DNA of 64,000 nt. Source: Cladocopium goreaui. Lineage: Eukaryota; Sar; Dinophyceae; Suessiales; Symbiodiniaceae. The stretch spans positions 550,749 through 614,748 of the forward strand of contig CAMXCT020006767.1 of assembly GCA_947184155.2 (NCBI GenBank), in the 5' to 3' direction. This document shows, piece by piece, positions 51,876 to 63,325 of the stretch. The notes beneath the pieces are model-generated. The model ran no database searches. It saw nothing but the letters and a program-made list of their open reading frames with translations, and was not told where the DNA came from. How positions within the stretch are numbered: position 1 is the first letter of the stretch; every line of letters begins with the position of its first letter. Position numbers and translations under genes: made by a program.

Positions 51876-52010
51876 TTGACTTATATATCCAACTCTGATC
51901 CATCAGCTGGACGCTTTCACACTCTTGAACAATTCCAAGCCGAGCCAATTTTTCGCCCACGTTTTCATATCCATGGCCCTTTGTGGCTGACCTCCTTTGG
52001 ACTTCGCAGC

Positions 52011-52145
52011 ATGGCACGGCTTCCTTGGCGCAACTTTGCAGTGCTTCTACTGTGCGCAGCAGTGGGGTCCATCGGCGACGATGCTGTGGATCTGGAAGAT
52101 GAAGTGCAGCACCTCTCCCTGATCCAGGCGCCAATGGAGAGATAG
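52011..52145 (+). CDS. Short peptide with signal-peptide-like start
   Basis: MARLPWRNFAVLLLCAAVGS, then IGDDAVDLEDEVQHLSLIQ, then APMER and a stop (44 aa). A basic start, a hydrophobic core and a small-residue end fit a signal peptide, followed by an acidic propeptide-like part. It could be the first exon of a secreted or membrane protein, or a small gene of its own. Confidence 0.4.
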   Translation: MARLPWRNFAVLLLCAAVGSIGDDAVDLEDEVQHLSLIQAPMER

Positions 52146-52191
52146 CAGGATTCCAAGTATGGGATGGATGACCAATCACATAATGATTTCT

Positions 52192-52312
52192 GTATATATA
52201 TATATACAAAATCTTTCTATCCAATAATCTAATCTAATCTGATCTAACCTAACCTAATCTAATCTAATCTAATCTAATCTATCTATCTATCTATCTATCT
52301 ATGTATCTATCT
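52192..52312. repeat. TA run and TAATC/TATC tandem repeats
   Basis: (TA)n at 52192-52207, then a 5-bp unit (CTAAT) that changes into a 4-bp unit (CTAT) at about 52280-52305. Confidence 0.9.
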
Positions 52313-52454
52313 GTCTAATTAGACATTGATATGTTTAATGACCATGGCAAATAGAAGTCGCCGGTAACTTTGGGAAGATGGCTATGCTAAAGCACCTCAC
52401 AACTGGAATGTATATATACCGATCGGCCCCAGTTATGATGATGATATCGCTACG

Positions 52455-52715
52455 ATGTGTCTTGCGGCTTGGAAGGTGACTGCGCACTTCAACATCTCGA
52501 CCCTCAAGGACACCATTTACGCTGGGTCGCCTCAAGGGCATAGCAAGGTCCAGTATTCATCAGTATTCCACCTGAAAGCCATGAAAAAAGTGTCGGATCT
52601 CCCACTTCAACCATCGTGTATTTTGGGGAACCCTTGGTTGAGTGCGTCAATTTTTCTCCAAAACTGTAGGTTCCATGTAGATACATACAAACCGACAAAA
52701 AATCTGAAAGGATAG
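52455..52715 (+). CDS. Exon candidate
   Basis: An open frame of 86 codons starting MCLAAWKVTAHFNISTLKDT. Moderate coding-like composition, no domain. Confidence 0.2.
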   Translation: MCLAAWKVTAHFNISTLKDTIYAGSPQGHSKVQYSSVFHLKAMKKVSDLPLQPSCILGNPWLSASIFLQNCRFHVDTYKPTKNLKG

Positions 52716-53008
52716 TTTTATATATAATATCATACATGTACATATAATATCATATATATATAATATTATTGATTTATTACCACATAATTTTATTTATATC
52801 TCAATAATATCAAACATACATACATGTGTTTTTATATATTATTATTATATATATAAAAAGTATACCTATATAAATTATATAAGTTTATGTGTACACATAT
52901 ATATATATATATATAATGTTGGTTTGCAGTGTCTAAAGCAAAGGTTGGCCACCCGTTAGGTTGCTACTTGTAGAGGGGTGACTATGCGGCTGCCCTACAG
53001 CGTGTCAG
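52716..53008. other. TA-rich spacer
   Basis: Dense TA and ATT runs (52720-52915). A short GC-richer piece after TTTGCAG at 52928 could be a small exon. Confidence 0.5.
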
Positions 53009-53101
53009 GAGCGCGCGGAAGATATGCTGTCCGTGTTCAAGGAGGATGCAGCTAAGGTGCCTGGCCCCAAAGTTGAAGGGGCCTTGGGGAGTGCAGACTA
53101 G
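53009..53101 (+). CDS. Possible terminal exon
   Basis: After GTGTCAG|G the frame reads ERAEDMLSVFKEDAAKVPGP, then KVEGALGSAD and a stop at 53099-53101. An AG|G acceptor, coding-like composition and a natural end make it plausible, but upstream exons could not be matched with certainty. Confidence 0.3.
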   Translation, partial: ERAEDMLSVFKEDAAKVPGPKVEGALGSAD

Positions 53102-56100
53102 TGCTTAGGATATGTTTGATTTTTTCTTTTGCTTGAGAAGTTCGCTATTCATCCCAAGCAAATCAAGGACACAAGTGAATTCAAGTGAGCGAACATGGGC
53201 ATGGACTTATTTGAAAATCGACGCTCCAACAAAAACGAGAAAACTTGAGATGGACACATTTTCTGCATTACGATGTCCAGGGGCTTGATTGAGTTTCAGT
53301 ATTTTGCTCTTCCCCCTGGGTTTTTCAGCAGTAGCTGCCGGAAATCCAGGGGCGTTTGGGATCTCCAATCTTGGATTGAATCCCATTAAATCTATTTAAA
53401 CCACATCTAATCTATGTAAATTCCATGACATCCCATTAAATAAATCTAAGTCCCAAGCCGCGGAGGCAGCACAAGCGGTGACGCGTGGAAAACCCAAACA
53501 AGGCGTGATGTTTGGATAGTCGCTGAAAAAACTCCATGGCCGAGCCATGGAGGTTTAGTTCGCTGCTTTTAAGGGGAAAATATATGGGAAACTCATCTAT
53601 AAATGAAACGTGTCCTGTTGGCAGGTTTGATGACCAGATGGTATCCCACATCCGTGAGTGGTGCCATTAATCGATTTCTTGTGAATGAAAGTGCTGAATG
53701 CTGTCACGAAGAGAGCGGTTGTGACAAGTCTTCTTTTTGGCCGCACAGTAGTTTTACCGTCAAAGAGACAGAATGGTGGGTAAATCCCGTGTACTAGTGC
53801 GCTCCCTGGCAATTCAACATAGCAATGGGCAATCACCATTTTTGATAGGTAATTCAGCAATTCATTTGTATACTATGTTCCCTTGCTATGTTAAATTAGC
53901 AACGGGGAATTGTTAGTTTGTTTGTTGATTTCTGCAAGGTTGCCTTTTGCAAGCTGGTTGTTAACCACCCCAGCAACTACATATGAAAAAATACATATAT
54001 ATATATATTTAATATATATATATATATATCATGTGATATCTATGTGCCACAAAAGTCCATAAACCCAAGTTATAATGGTCATAAACCAACTTAGCTAACG
54101 AACTGGGGCACCGGCACCACCAAACGTATCCATGGTTTTAGGAGGACCATTTCAAGTTCGTAAGTTCTGCGCCACGCAGGTCCGAACGACAAGAAAGGCA
54201 GTGAGGTGTATCAAGAACAGCGCCCTGGGTTTCCACAGCAAAGTATTTTTTTGAAATAGTAACCACCTCGAAAGAGCGGGATGTCCAACATTTCTCTTGT
54301 TTTTTTTGATGGGTTCGCTTGGTGTCCTGAGTGTCCTAATTCTCCATTTTTTGGATGGTTTTTGTTCCAGGGGAACGCGCTTGCTTGGGTTCCAGTCTGC
54401 CAAGGCTTGGATTGAAGAAAAACAGCGGAGGAGATGTGGAGGTGCTGCACACTACATGGATGTGATGTAACTGGGGTCTAGCCTTGCCAAATTGCAAGTT
54501 TCATAGTGAAAATATGTGAAATTATGATGACCTGTCAACATTATTTGTTTTTGGGGGCCCAATTTTCAATCAAACCCACAAAAGTCCCAAACCCACATAG
54601 ATAAGGGTCAAACGTGGGGCACTAATGGACCAACAAAATTGGTCATGTTGATTCATCTCGTGCATTGATTGGTTAGACCATTTTCTTGTGCCAATGATTT
54701 TGACCCAATAACCACGACATGGCAAATGTTAAACCAGGATGATTAGTATAAATGCTTCAACCATCAGACCTGTTTATTGCATCTAACCATCAAACACGGG
54801 GATCTGCCAACCCAACATGGCGGATTCGATCGGCCAAACCGGGATATGAATGCACATCAACACGGTTCTTTTCATTTGATTCATGCAGGCGGCAGCCCCG
54901 GATTCATGCCAGCGTTAAATACTGCTAGTTAACTGACCACCAGCAGGACCATCATGTGTCGTGACACACTTTTCGCTGAAGAGCCAAAGAATGGCCCTAC
55001 CCCCAGCAAGGGAGGTTTACCCATTGCAGACAGTATTTTTCAATATTGTACAGTTGTATGTTGTGTAATGCTACGCCCCTCCAAAAAAGTGATGCAAATA
55101 AACATTAAAGGGAAAAAACAGGACGGGAACCCCCTTTTGAAGAACAATATGCTAGTACTCAGTCGCGCCCGACCTCGCAGGGGCAGGATAGATTGGTCAG
55201 GGGAAGGAGGAAAGAAAATCAAAAAGATGGTTTCCAGTTCCAATTTTCCCTTCCCGGAATCCCAGTGTTTCACTGGCAGACCCTACGCACATCCTTTGTT
55301 TTCAACATGCTGCTGATCATTACCTACTTGGGCCTGTTTGCCCTTCTCCAGTGACTGGGCAGCAAAGGTCAGCTGTGGAATCATTGAACCCACTGGAGGG
55401 GGTTCCCACGTAGGATGGCCATACAAAGGCGAACCCCTGCAGTTGGGGATGTCAAGTGCCCATGTCTTGGGATGGAAATCCCAAAACAATGAACAACTAT
55501 AGCCTATGAACTTCTAGAGTGCTTCTGGGCTCCAGGTGGCTCATTGTAACATAACATCACTCTAACTTCATTGCCTCTGCAAGATGGGGTTCTTCAGATT
55601 CCCACGGTCCCACGGCAAAAAATGCGATACAAGGCACTTTCAACCAATCGTGTACCTCAACAACTCCCAGAGGGGTCGGACGCCCCCGCCGCGGGAGTCG
55701 CAGCTCGGCTGTCCAGGAAAACCCAGGAAAGGGGGTTGCGCCCCAAAGATATAGCCATATTATGCCATACTTTTGGGCAAAAATCATGCAACATATTGAA
55801 TTGGCCACTTCATGGGCCTAATTTTGGAACAAACTATAACAAACTCACGTTTTCCCATGTTTCTTGGGGCTCCAAAATGAATGGTTTAAAGACGAAACAT
55901 GACCAACAAAAAGTGGGCCCGCGGATGCCCTCTCCATCGCCAGTATATCCTGCCCCTAGATCTCAAGAGCTTTGCCTTCAGGGCGCGCTGGGGAGGTATA
56001 GCCGTTATAAATACTGGTTGGTGGTTTGGCAGGTTTGGAACTTGTTTTATTTTTTCACATATATATAGATATATATTGGGAATAATCATCCCAACTGACT

Positions 56101-57420
56101 AATATTTTTTAGAGGGGTTGAAAAGACCAACCAAAATATATGGTTTTGAGATTGTAGGAGGGGAGTTGTCACTTCATGTGTTGAGAGACTTGCCAACCTT
56201 GATAAGCGACCGCTTAGTGACTGGGACGAGGATACGAGGTTGCATCCATTCAGGTTGAACGGATGCAAAAACTATGCCGGAGCCAAACAAAAAGAAACAG
56301 TCCCTGGCCTGGTTTATAATCATGCTCAGTTCAATACAGTCAAGTGGTCGCTCGAAAAAAACAAGATAATGCTACCGTTAAACAAGGAGCTTGACTGGTT
56401 GAATCCCTAGATGGAAACCCCCCTCAACACCCTAGCACAAAATGCCCAAAGATATCCTCATGATACCGTTCTACTGTATCCCCATGATACTTCTAGTATC
56501 TCCCCATTGTATGTATCACTATATTTCATCTAAATCGCACTTGTGTTAGCATAGAATTTTGTGTGATTGTGGAAATCGTATCAAATTGTCTCATGATATT
56601 CCCGTTTATCCTAATTATTACATTGTAAGGCGCTTGTGGCACTATGACTATAATGTTTAACGATGACCATGTAACACACGCCCATCGTAGGAGCCAAGTT
56701 GGCTTGCTGCCAGGTATGTATGTATATATATATATAATATATATATGTGTGTGTGTGTGTCTTTAATGTTTTTTTTTTGTATATATATATGTATATATAT
56801 ATATATGTGTGTGTGTTTGTTAAATGTATTCCACACTGGTGATGAAGGAATGCGATAGCAACTGCAAAAATCACAGTTGCACAATCAATAAACAAAATCC
56901 ACTGTGATTCAACATATCAGTGCTGTTCACAGCACGTATGGTCAGCACTAGGTACTACGGCTTCTGCCTCAGCCTGGACCAGATTCAGGCGGGTTTCAGG
57001 TTGAGACAAGGAATCCATCCATTTGAGGATTTAACCATGAAAACTTTTGAATAACTTTTGAAAAATGTGGTTTTATTGGTGTTTTACATGATTTAACATG
57101 GTTTAATTCGATTTAACATGATTTACCTAATTTTACCTCTGGAAAATGTGAAGAATGGTGATTACCTGATTACCTGTCTGAAAATTGTGATTCAACCACT
57201 GATTTCACAGTTCCATGGTGGTTTTGCATAGCATTTAATATGGGATACGCTTTTCCAACTTGATATGAATTCTCGGTGTGTTTGAACATCGGTGACTTTT
57301 AATAGAGAACCTGATGTGGAATTTAATCCATTCGATTTTGGTGTACAGTACCCTATTTTCAGACAAACGCATTTGGAATCCTGCTGTTTGGTTGTAAAAA
57401 TACCTATCCGAATTTTGTTG
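53102..57420. other. AT-rich spacer
   Basis: No recognised gene on either strand. It contains TA runs at 53990-54030, 56045-56075 and 56715-56810, and a degenerate ATTTAACATG repeat at 57085-57125. Open frames such as 54954-55316 and 55571-56068 lack any domain. Confidence 0.45.
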
Positions 57421-57421
57421 A

Positions 57422-57649
57422 CTAATCCTCCATAGCACCCACGGTTACATCACCTTTTGGGATTGTGGGGATTTCAATCAATGCAGCAAAATCCACCAGT
57501 AAAGAAACTCCTGGGGGTGCAGTTCCGCTAAGATGTGGGGTATCCATTTTTTCACCCCGGGCCTGCATCCCCAAGTCCTTAGTCCCATCCTCGGGGTCAG
57601 CCAGGACTATGCCGGCCTGGACGGCGCTCTCTTGGTGGAGTTCTGCCAT
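57422..57649 (-). CDS. Exon candidate on the minus strand
   Basis: The frame reads MAELHQESAVQAGIVLADPE, then DGTKDLGMQARGEKMDTPHL and VSLLVDFAALIEIPTIPKGD, ending in a stop. The composition is coding-like and richer in GC than its flanks. No family recognised; the opposite strand is also open. Confidence 0.3.
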   Translation of the reverse strand: MAELHQESAVQAGIVLADPEDGTKDLGMQARGEKMDTPHLSGTAPPGVSLLVDFAALIEIPTIPKGDVTVGAMED

Positions 57650-58270
57650 CTCGGAATGCGCATTTGTTTGTTGCCTGGCTGATACGGTGATCTGTGATGA
57701 TGTTTTTGGAATGCTTTGAGGTCAAAGTACTGAGAGGTCTTTCGGTATGAGAGATTCATTATTGTATAGTGTTTTCTTAGTGGTTTCAATCATATTTGAT
57801 GTTCAACCTGTGCGGATGATCCGAATCATCGTGCCCTCCGCCCTGAGGTATTTAGGTGTACCCCTGGCGTTGCTCTGTTTGCCAGCGTATTTTTGGCTTG
57901 GAAAGCATCCCAGCATCTTGGCGACTAAGGCTATGTCCTTAGGGTCCTGAGGGTAGATGCATGGTAAATACTCTATATATATATATATAATGTTTTGCTA
58001 AACATTCCCGAGCCCAGGACAACACAGAACCGCATCCTAAAGTAAATGGACTTTTCCTGAATATCCCACCATTTCACTATGTTGATCACTTTCCTGGCGT
58101 GGATGATCTTACATGGCCACGCATAGGTATGCTTTGTGCAATGCTTTTCTTTAAGAAGATTAGGGAATTAATGTTTGCTGCTGATTAGTGTGAGGCCCCC
58201 CCCAAACAATTTCAGGATACTCTATAACTCGCACTTTTCTTGCCACCCCCCAACATTTTTTTGATTAATC
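57650..58270. other. Spacer
   Basis: Short open frames only; a (TA)n run at 57974-57990. Confidence 0.5.
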
Positions 58271-58289
58271 AACTTAAGAAAGGATTCCA

Positions 58290-58565
58290 ATTTACTTTCA
58301 ATTTACTTTCAATTGATTTCTTGTTACTTTTAATTGATTTCAATTTACTTTTATTTGATTTCAATTTACTTTGAATTGTTTTCAATTTACTTTCAATTGA
58401 TTTCAACTTACTTTCAATTGATTTCAATTTACTTTTAATTGATTTCAATTGATTTCAATTTACTTTCAATTGATTTCAATTTACTTTCAATTGATTTCAA
58501 TTTACTTTGAATTGGTTTCAATTTACTCTTAAATAATTTCAATTTACTTTTAATTTACTTTCAAT
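58290..58565. repeat. Tandem repeat of about 22 bp
   Basis: Units like TTTCAATTTACTTTCAATTGA repeated about a dozen times with T/C and G/A changes and some half-units. It borders the satellite. Confidence 0.9.
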
Positions 58566-58578
58566 GGTTTTGCTTTTT

Positions 58579-61204
58579 CACTCCCAAAAGTTGGTGCTCA
58601 CAATAGAGTACCATCCAAACAATTATATTATTCAGTAACTGAGCCACTCATGAGGTACCACCTTGAAAAATTGTCTGGGTGCTTTTTTTTAGTAAGGGTT
58701 TAGTAAGGCATCTAATCATTTGGAAAACCTTGCAATTTAAAGCTTTAACGCAAATATGGCTTTCTAAAGTAAAGGACCAGCTTTACCCAAAGAAAGGTGG
58801 AGAAAGGGTTTTGTTTTTTTTTCCACTCCCAAAAGTTGGTCCTCACAATAGAGTACCATCCAAACAATTATATTATTGAGTAACTGAGCCACTCTTGAGG
58901 TACCCCCTTGTCTGGGTGCTGTTTTTAAATAGGGGTTTAATAAGGCATCTCATTATTTGGAAAACCTTGCATTTTAAAGCTTTAACACAAATATGGCTTT
59001 CTAAAAGTAAAGGGACCAGCTTTACCCACAGAAAGGTGGAGAAAGGGTTTGCTCCCCACCTGCCAGGTGAGGGTTGTTAGATTTTATCAGAGTTGTTCTT
59101 CTCCTTCTCCTCCTCCTTCTCCTCCTCCTTCTCCTCCACCACCTCTGCCTCCACTTCCATGTTCACTTCCGCCTTGCCAACTCTTCGCCAAGCTCTTCGC
59201 CAACTTCCTCACGCAGTGGGCACTGCTGGACCTCAACTGCAAGGGTCCGAGCTCAGTGAGCACCAACCTGGGACCGTCCGAGCTCAGTGAGCACCGCTGG
59301 ACCTTAACTTCGGACCCTCCGAGCTCAGTGAGCACCGCTGGACCTCAACCTGGGACCCTCCGAGCTCAGTGAGCACCGCTGGCCCTCAACGGCCAGATAG
59401 AATGCCAGAAGATATGCCAGATAGAACGCCAGATAGAATGCCAGAAAGAATGCCAGATAAAGTGCCAGAATGTTTGCCAGATAGAATGCCAGAAGCTATG
59501 CCAGATAGAATGCCAGATAGGATGTCAGAAGATATGCCAGAAGATATGCCGGATAGAATACCAGATAGAATGCCAGAAGATATGCCAGAAGATATGCCAG
59601 GTAGAATGCCAGAAGATATGCCAGATAGAATGCCAGATCAAATGCCAAAAGATATGCCGGATAGAATGCCAGAAGATTTGCCAGTAACAAATCGATAACT
59701 GTCATGGTGGGGATCACACGAAGTAAAGTATTTTTTTCACTCCCAAAAGTTGGTGCTCACAATAGAGTACCATCCAAACAATTATATTATTCAGTAACTG
59801 AGCCACTCATGAGGTACTCCCTTGAAAAATTGTCTGGGTGGCATCTAATCATTTGGAAAGCCTTGCATTTTAAAGCTTTAACGCAAATATGGCTTTCTAA
59901 AGTAAAGGGACCAGCTTTACCCAAAGAAAGGTGGAGAAAGGGTTTTGTTTTTTTCCACTCCCAAAAGTTGGTGCTCACAATAGAGTACCATCCAAACAAT
60001 TATATTATTGAGTAACTGAGCCACTCTTGAGGTACCCCCTTGTCTGGGTGCTGTTTTTAAATAAGGGTTTAATAAGGTATCTCATTATTTGGAAACCTTG
60101 CATTTTAAAGCTTTAACACAAATATGGCTTTCTAAAGTAAAGGGACCAGCTTTACCCAAAGAAAGGTGGAGAAAGGGTTTGTTGTTTTTTCACTCCCAAA
60201 AGTTGGTGCTCACAATAGAGTACCATCCAAACAATTATATTATTCAGTAACTGAGCCACTCATGAGGTACCCCCTTGAAAAATTGTCTGGGTGCTTTTTT
60301 TTTAGTAAGGGTTTAGTAAGGCATCTAATCATTTGGAAAACCTTGCATTTTAAAGCTTTAACGCAAATATGGCTTTCTAAAGTAAAGGACCAGCTTTACC
60401 CAAAGAAAGGTGGAGAAAGGGTTTTGTTTTTTTTCCACTCCCAAAAGTTGGTGCTCACAATAGAGTGCCATCCAAACAATTATATTATTGAGTAGCTGTG
60501 CCAATCATGAGGTATCCCCTTGAAAAATTGTTTGGGTGTTGTTTTTTTAATAAGGGTTTAATAAGGCATCTAATTATTTGGAAAACCTTGCATTTTAAAG
60601 CTTTAACACAAATATGGCTTTCTAAAGTAAAAAGACCAGCTTTACCCAAAGAAAGGTGGAGAAAGGGTTTTTTTTTTCCACTCCCAAAAGTTGGTGCTCA
60701 CAATAGAGTACCATCCAAACAGTTATATTATTCAGTAACTGAGCCACTCATGAGGTATCCCCTTGAAAAATTGTCTGGATGCTTTTAATTAGGGTTTAAT
60801 AAGGCATCTAATTATTTGGGAAACCTTGCATTTTAAAGCGTTAACACAAATATGGCTTTCTAAAGTAAAAAGACCAGCTTTACCCAAAGAAAGGTGGAGA
60901 AAGGGTTTTGTTTTTTCTACCCCAAAAGTTGGTGCTCACAATAGAGTACCATCCAAACAATTATATTATTGAGTAACTGAGCCACTCATGAGGTACCCCC
61001 TTGAAAAATTGTCTGGATGATGTTTTTAAATAAGGGTTTAATAAGGCATCTAATTATTTGGAAAACCTTGCATCTTAAAGCTTTAACTTAAATATGGCTT
61101 TCTAAAGTAAAGGGACCAGCTTTACCCAAAGAAAGGTGGAGAAAGGGTTTGTTTGTTTTTTTTTCCACTCCCAAAAGTTGGTGCTCACAATAGAGTACCA
61201 TCCA
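58579..61204. repeat. Satellite of about 240 bp, eight full units plus one partial
   Basis: Units start with CACTCCCAAAAGTTGG at 58579, 58824, 59738, 59956, 60191, 60436, 60679, about 60919 and 61166 (truncated). Spacing is 218-247 bp. Odd units read ATTATTCAGTAACTG and even units ATTATTGAGTA, so the array is a dimer of about 450-490 bp. Each unit ends near ACCCAAAGAAAGGTGGAGAA. The composite repeat interrupts the array at 59051-59730. Confidence 0.95.
59051..59730 (+). mobile_element. Composite dispersed repeat, copy 2, inserted in the satellite
   Basis: Same modules as 37849-38726: head GCTCCCCACCTGCCAGGTGA, a CTCCTC tract, about four 41-bp units (59231-59390), an array of GATAGAATGCCA and GAAGATATGCCA units (59394-59690), and the tail ATCACACGAAGTAAAGTA. 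It breaks the satellite between the second and third units inside a T-run. Here the array keeps a 109-codon open frame that repeats PDRMPEDM; whether it is translated is unknown. Confidence 0.85.
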
Positions 61205-62440
61205 GACTGATCCACCCATAGTGTAATTAATTAATTAATAAAAAAAGGAAGCAATTTAAAAAAAAATATATATCTATATATATATATATAAAAAAGGAAG
61301 CAACGAAAAAAAATGAAACAATGGTAAATAAAAATAAAATCAAAATAAAAAAGAAAATAATTAAATAAAAATATAATATAAGTATATAAAGAAAAACAAA
61401 AAAATAGAAAAATAAGCAATAAAGCAATTAGAAAAAAATAAAAAGTGGAGAAACAAAAATCTGGAAAAAAATCTCACAATAGAGCCCCCCCCACAAACAG
61501 CATGTTACTGAATTAGGAGAAAGAATTTTCTCACAATAGGGTACCATCTTACTAATCGGGTGCAAACATTAAGGCAGATCAGTACCGAACAAATGGCATT
61601 GGGTGAACATGGTGGTCAGCCATCCAATTCACGGGGCCTGAATGGGCGTGGAGAAATCACATTGCTCTATCGTTTGGTATAGGTGTACATTGTTGGCTAA
61701 TATGTCCATTTTGCCGTGGATTTTTCAGTAATCAAACTTTTGCATGAATGGTCATTATGTATATATATATATGTGTGTGGGTGTATATATAAATAATACA
61801 GTATGTAAATAACCACTCAACTTTGAGTGGCGAGACGCTAATTTGTGTATTTCATTTTTCGTGGGTAAAATCACATTACCATACCCCTGAGGCCAAGATG
61901 ATTCGCAATGCAGCAGGACGGTTCCTTGGCAGCTGAGTCACGAAACGAGAGGTCTGTTATTATCATTACCTTTCAGATGGTAATGGGAAACCCCTTGAAA
62001 TGTAATATATATATATATATGTGTGTGTATATATATATATTATTTAATTGGGAATATGGAGCATTACCTACACATGTGGGTGTCTCCTCCCACCCCTACT
62101 GTGGATATTGAAGGTTGTAGACTTCCCTACCCTAGAACGATCAAAAACGCATGACGCTCTTGATGGCAGTTCTATCAACAAACAAAAGTAGTGAATAGTG
62201 GTCATTTGACCGTCCCAAATTCCAAATGGATGTGAACAAAAACAGGTATATTGGCCACAGATGAGTTGCTGTGCTCTCAAGCAGTCTGAGCATACCAACG
62301 GATGACTGCACCGTTGGTGCCGGCTGGTCATGAGCACGATGAAGTTTTTGCAGGTCAACTAAGGTAAGCCGTGATAGCCAGCTACAGTAATGATGCTCAG
62401 TCACTTGGGTACATGAGCTCATTCCAAATAGCTTTTTGTC
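61205..62440. other. A/T-rich spacer
   Basis: Very A-rich at 61230-61470, TA runs at 61265-61285, 61755-61785 and 62005-62045. No gene recognised. Confidence 0.5.
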
Positions 62441-62445
62441 TAAAG

Positions 62446-62607
62446 TAGGGGGAAGATTCGTTTCAGCTCTTTGGGCGATGCCCCTTGGTGACCGCCTTGG
62501 TGCCGCTGAATCTGGGTGACGTCACCGCTGAAGGTACACCACACTCCAAGAAGTTCCTTGGACCTCTTCAGCATCGCCTCACTTCGCTGCAACCAGACCA
62601 TGCGTGC
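62446..62607 (-). CDS. Short exon candidate
   Basis: On the minus strand from about 62607 the frame reads MVWLQRSEAMLKRSKELLGV, then WCTFSGDVTQIQRHQGGHQG and ASPKELKRIFPLL with a stop. It is GC-richer than its flanks and coding-like. It may be one exon of an unrecognised gene. Confidence 0.25.
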
Positions 62608-62780
62608 CTTGGGCACTCATAAAACCCCTCCGACCTCATATATGGTTGGGATCAGGGGAACCACCCCCAAATGATTGCGTTTAAGGTTGCTGATCATTAA
62701 ATTATACTTCAATACGCCCGATGCATCCCAAAACAAGCTAGTTATAATGCTATAACATGTTATATCGTGTTATAACCACC

Positions 62781-62955
62781 ATGTCAGCAATATTCCGAAC
62801 ATCCCTCCTGCTGGTACCATGCGGTATCATCGCAGGTTGGTTCCTGGCGCTCTTCGTGTGGTTCGTGGTCTACTTGGTGCAGAGCATGCTGTGGGACGCG
62901 CAGAAACGCTTCGTGCAGATGCGCATCGCTTGGCTCCAGCACCGTGGCAAATGTC
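62781..62955 (+). CDS. Exon candidate with one membrane helix
   Basis: From the ATG at 62781: MSAIFRTSLLLVPCGIIAGW, then FLALFVWFVVYLVQSMLWDA, then a basic helix QKRFVQMRIAWLQHRGKC. A long hydrophobic segment and a positively charged end suggest an inner-facing C-terminus. The exon probably ends before the stop at 63060. Confidence 0.4.
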
Positions 62956-63145
62956 GTCGCACGGAACGGAGAAGTGAAACGGTTGAAAAAAGCAGAGGGT
63001 GGGAATTTGCTCTGGAACCAAACGTGCCACACGTGGGGATATCATATTCTTATATGCTGTGATTATCTCACTAGGCACACAGGGACTATTCGTTGCACGG
63101 TTTTGACAGAAAAGATCATGTATGCACATGCACACACACACACAT

Positions 63146-63325
63146 CATCCATCCATCCATCCATCCATCCATACATACATACATACATACATACATACAT
63201 ACCTACCGTACATACATACATACATACATACATACATACATACATACATACATACATCCAAACATCCAAACATCCATCCATCCATCCATACATACATACA
63301 TACATCCTTCCATCCATCTATACAT
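63146..63325. repeat. ATCC and ATAC tetranucleotide repeats
   Basis: (CATC)n at 63148-63172, (CATA)n at 63172-63255, then (CATC)n and (CATA)n again to about 63322. Confidence 0.95.

Noticed and set aside
58290-58565. Short regularly spaced repeat that might suggest a CRISPR array
   Set aside because: No unique spacers; it is a continuous degenerate tandem repeat in nuclear-type DNA.
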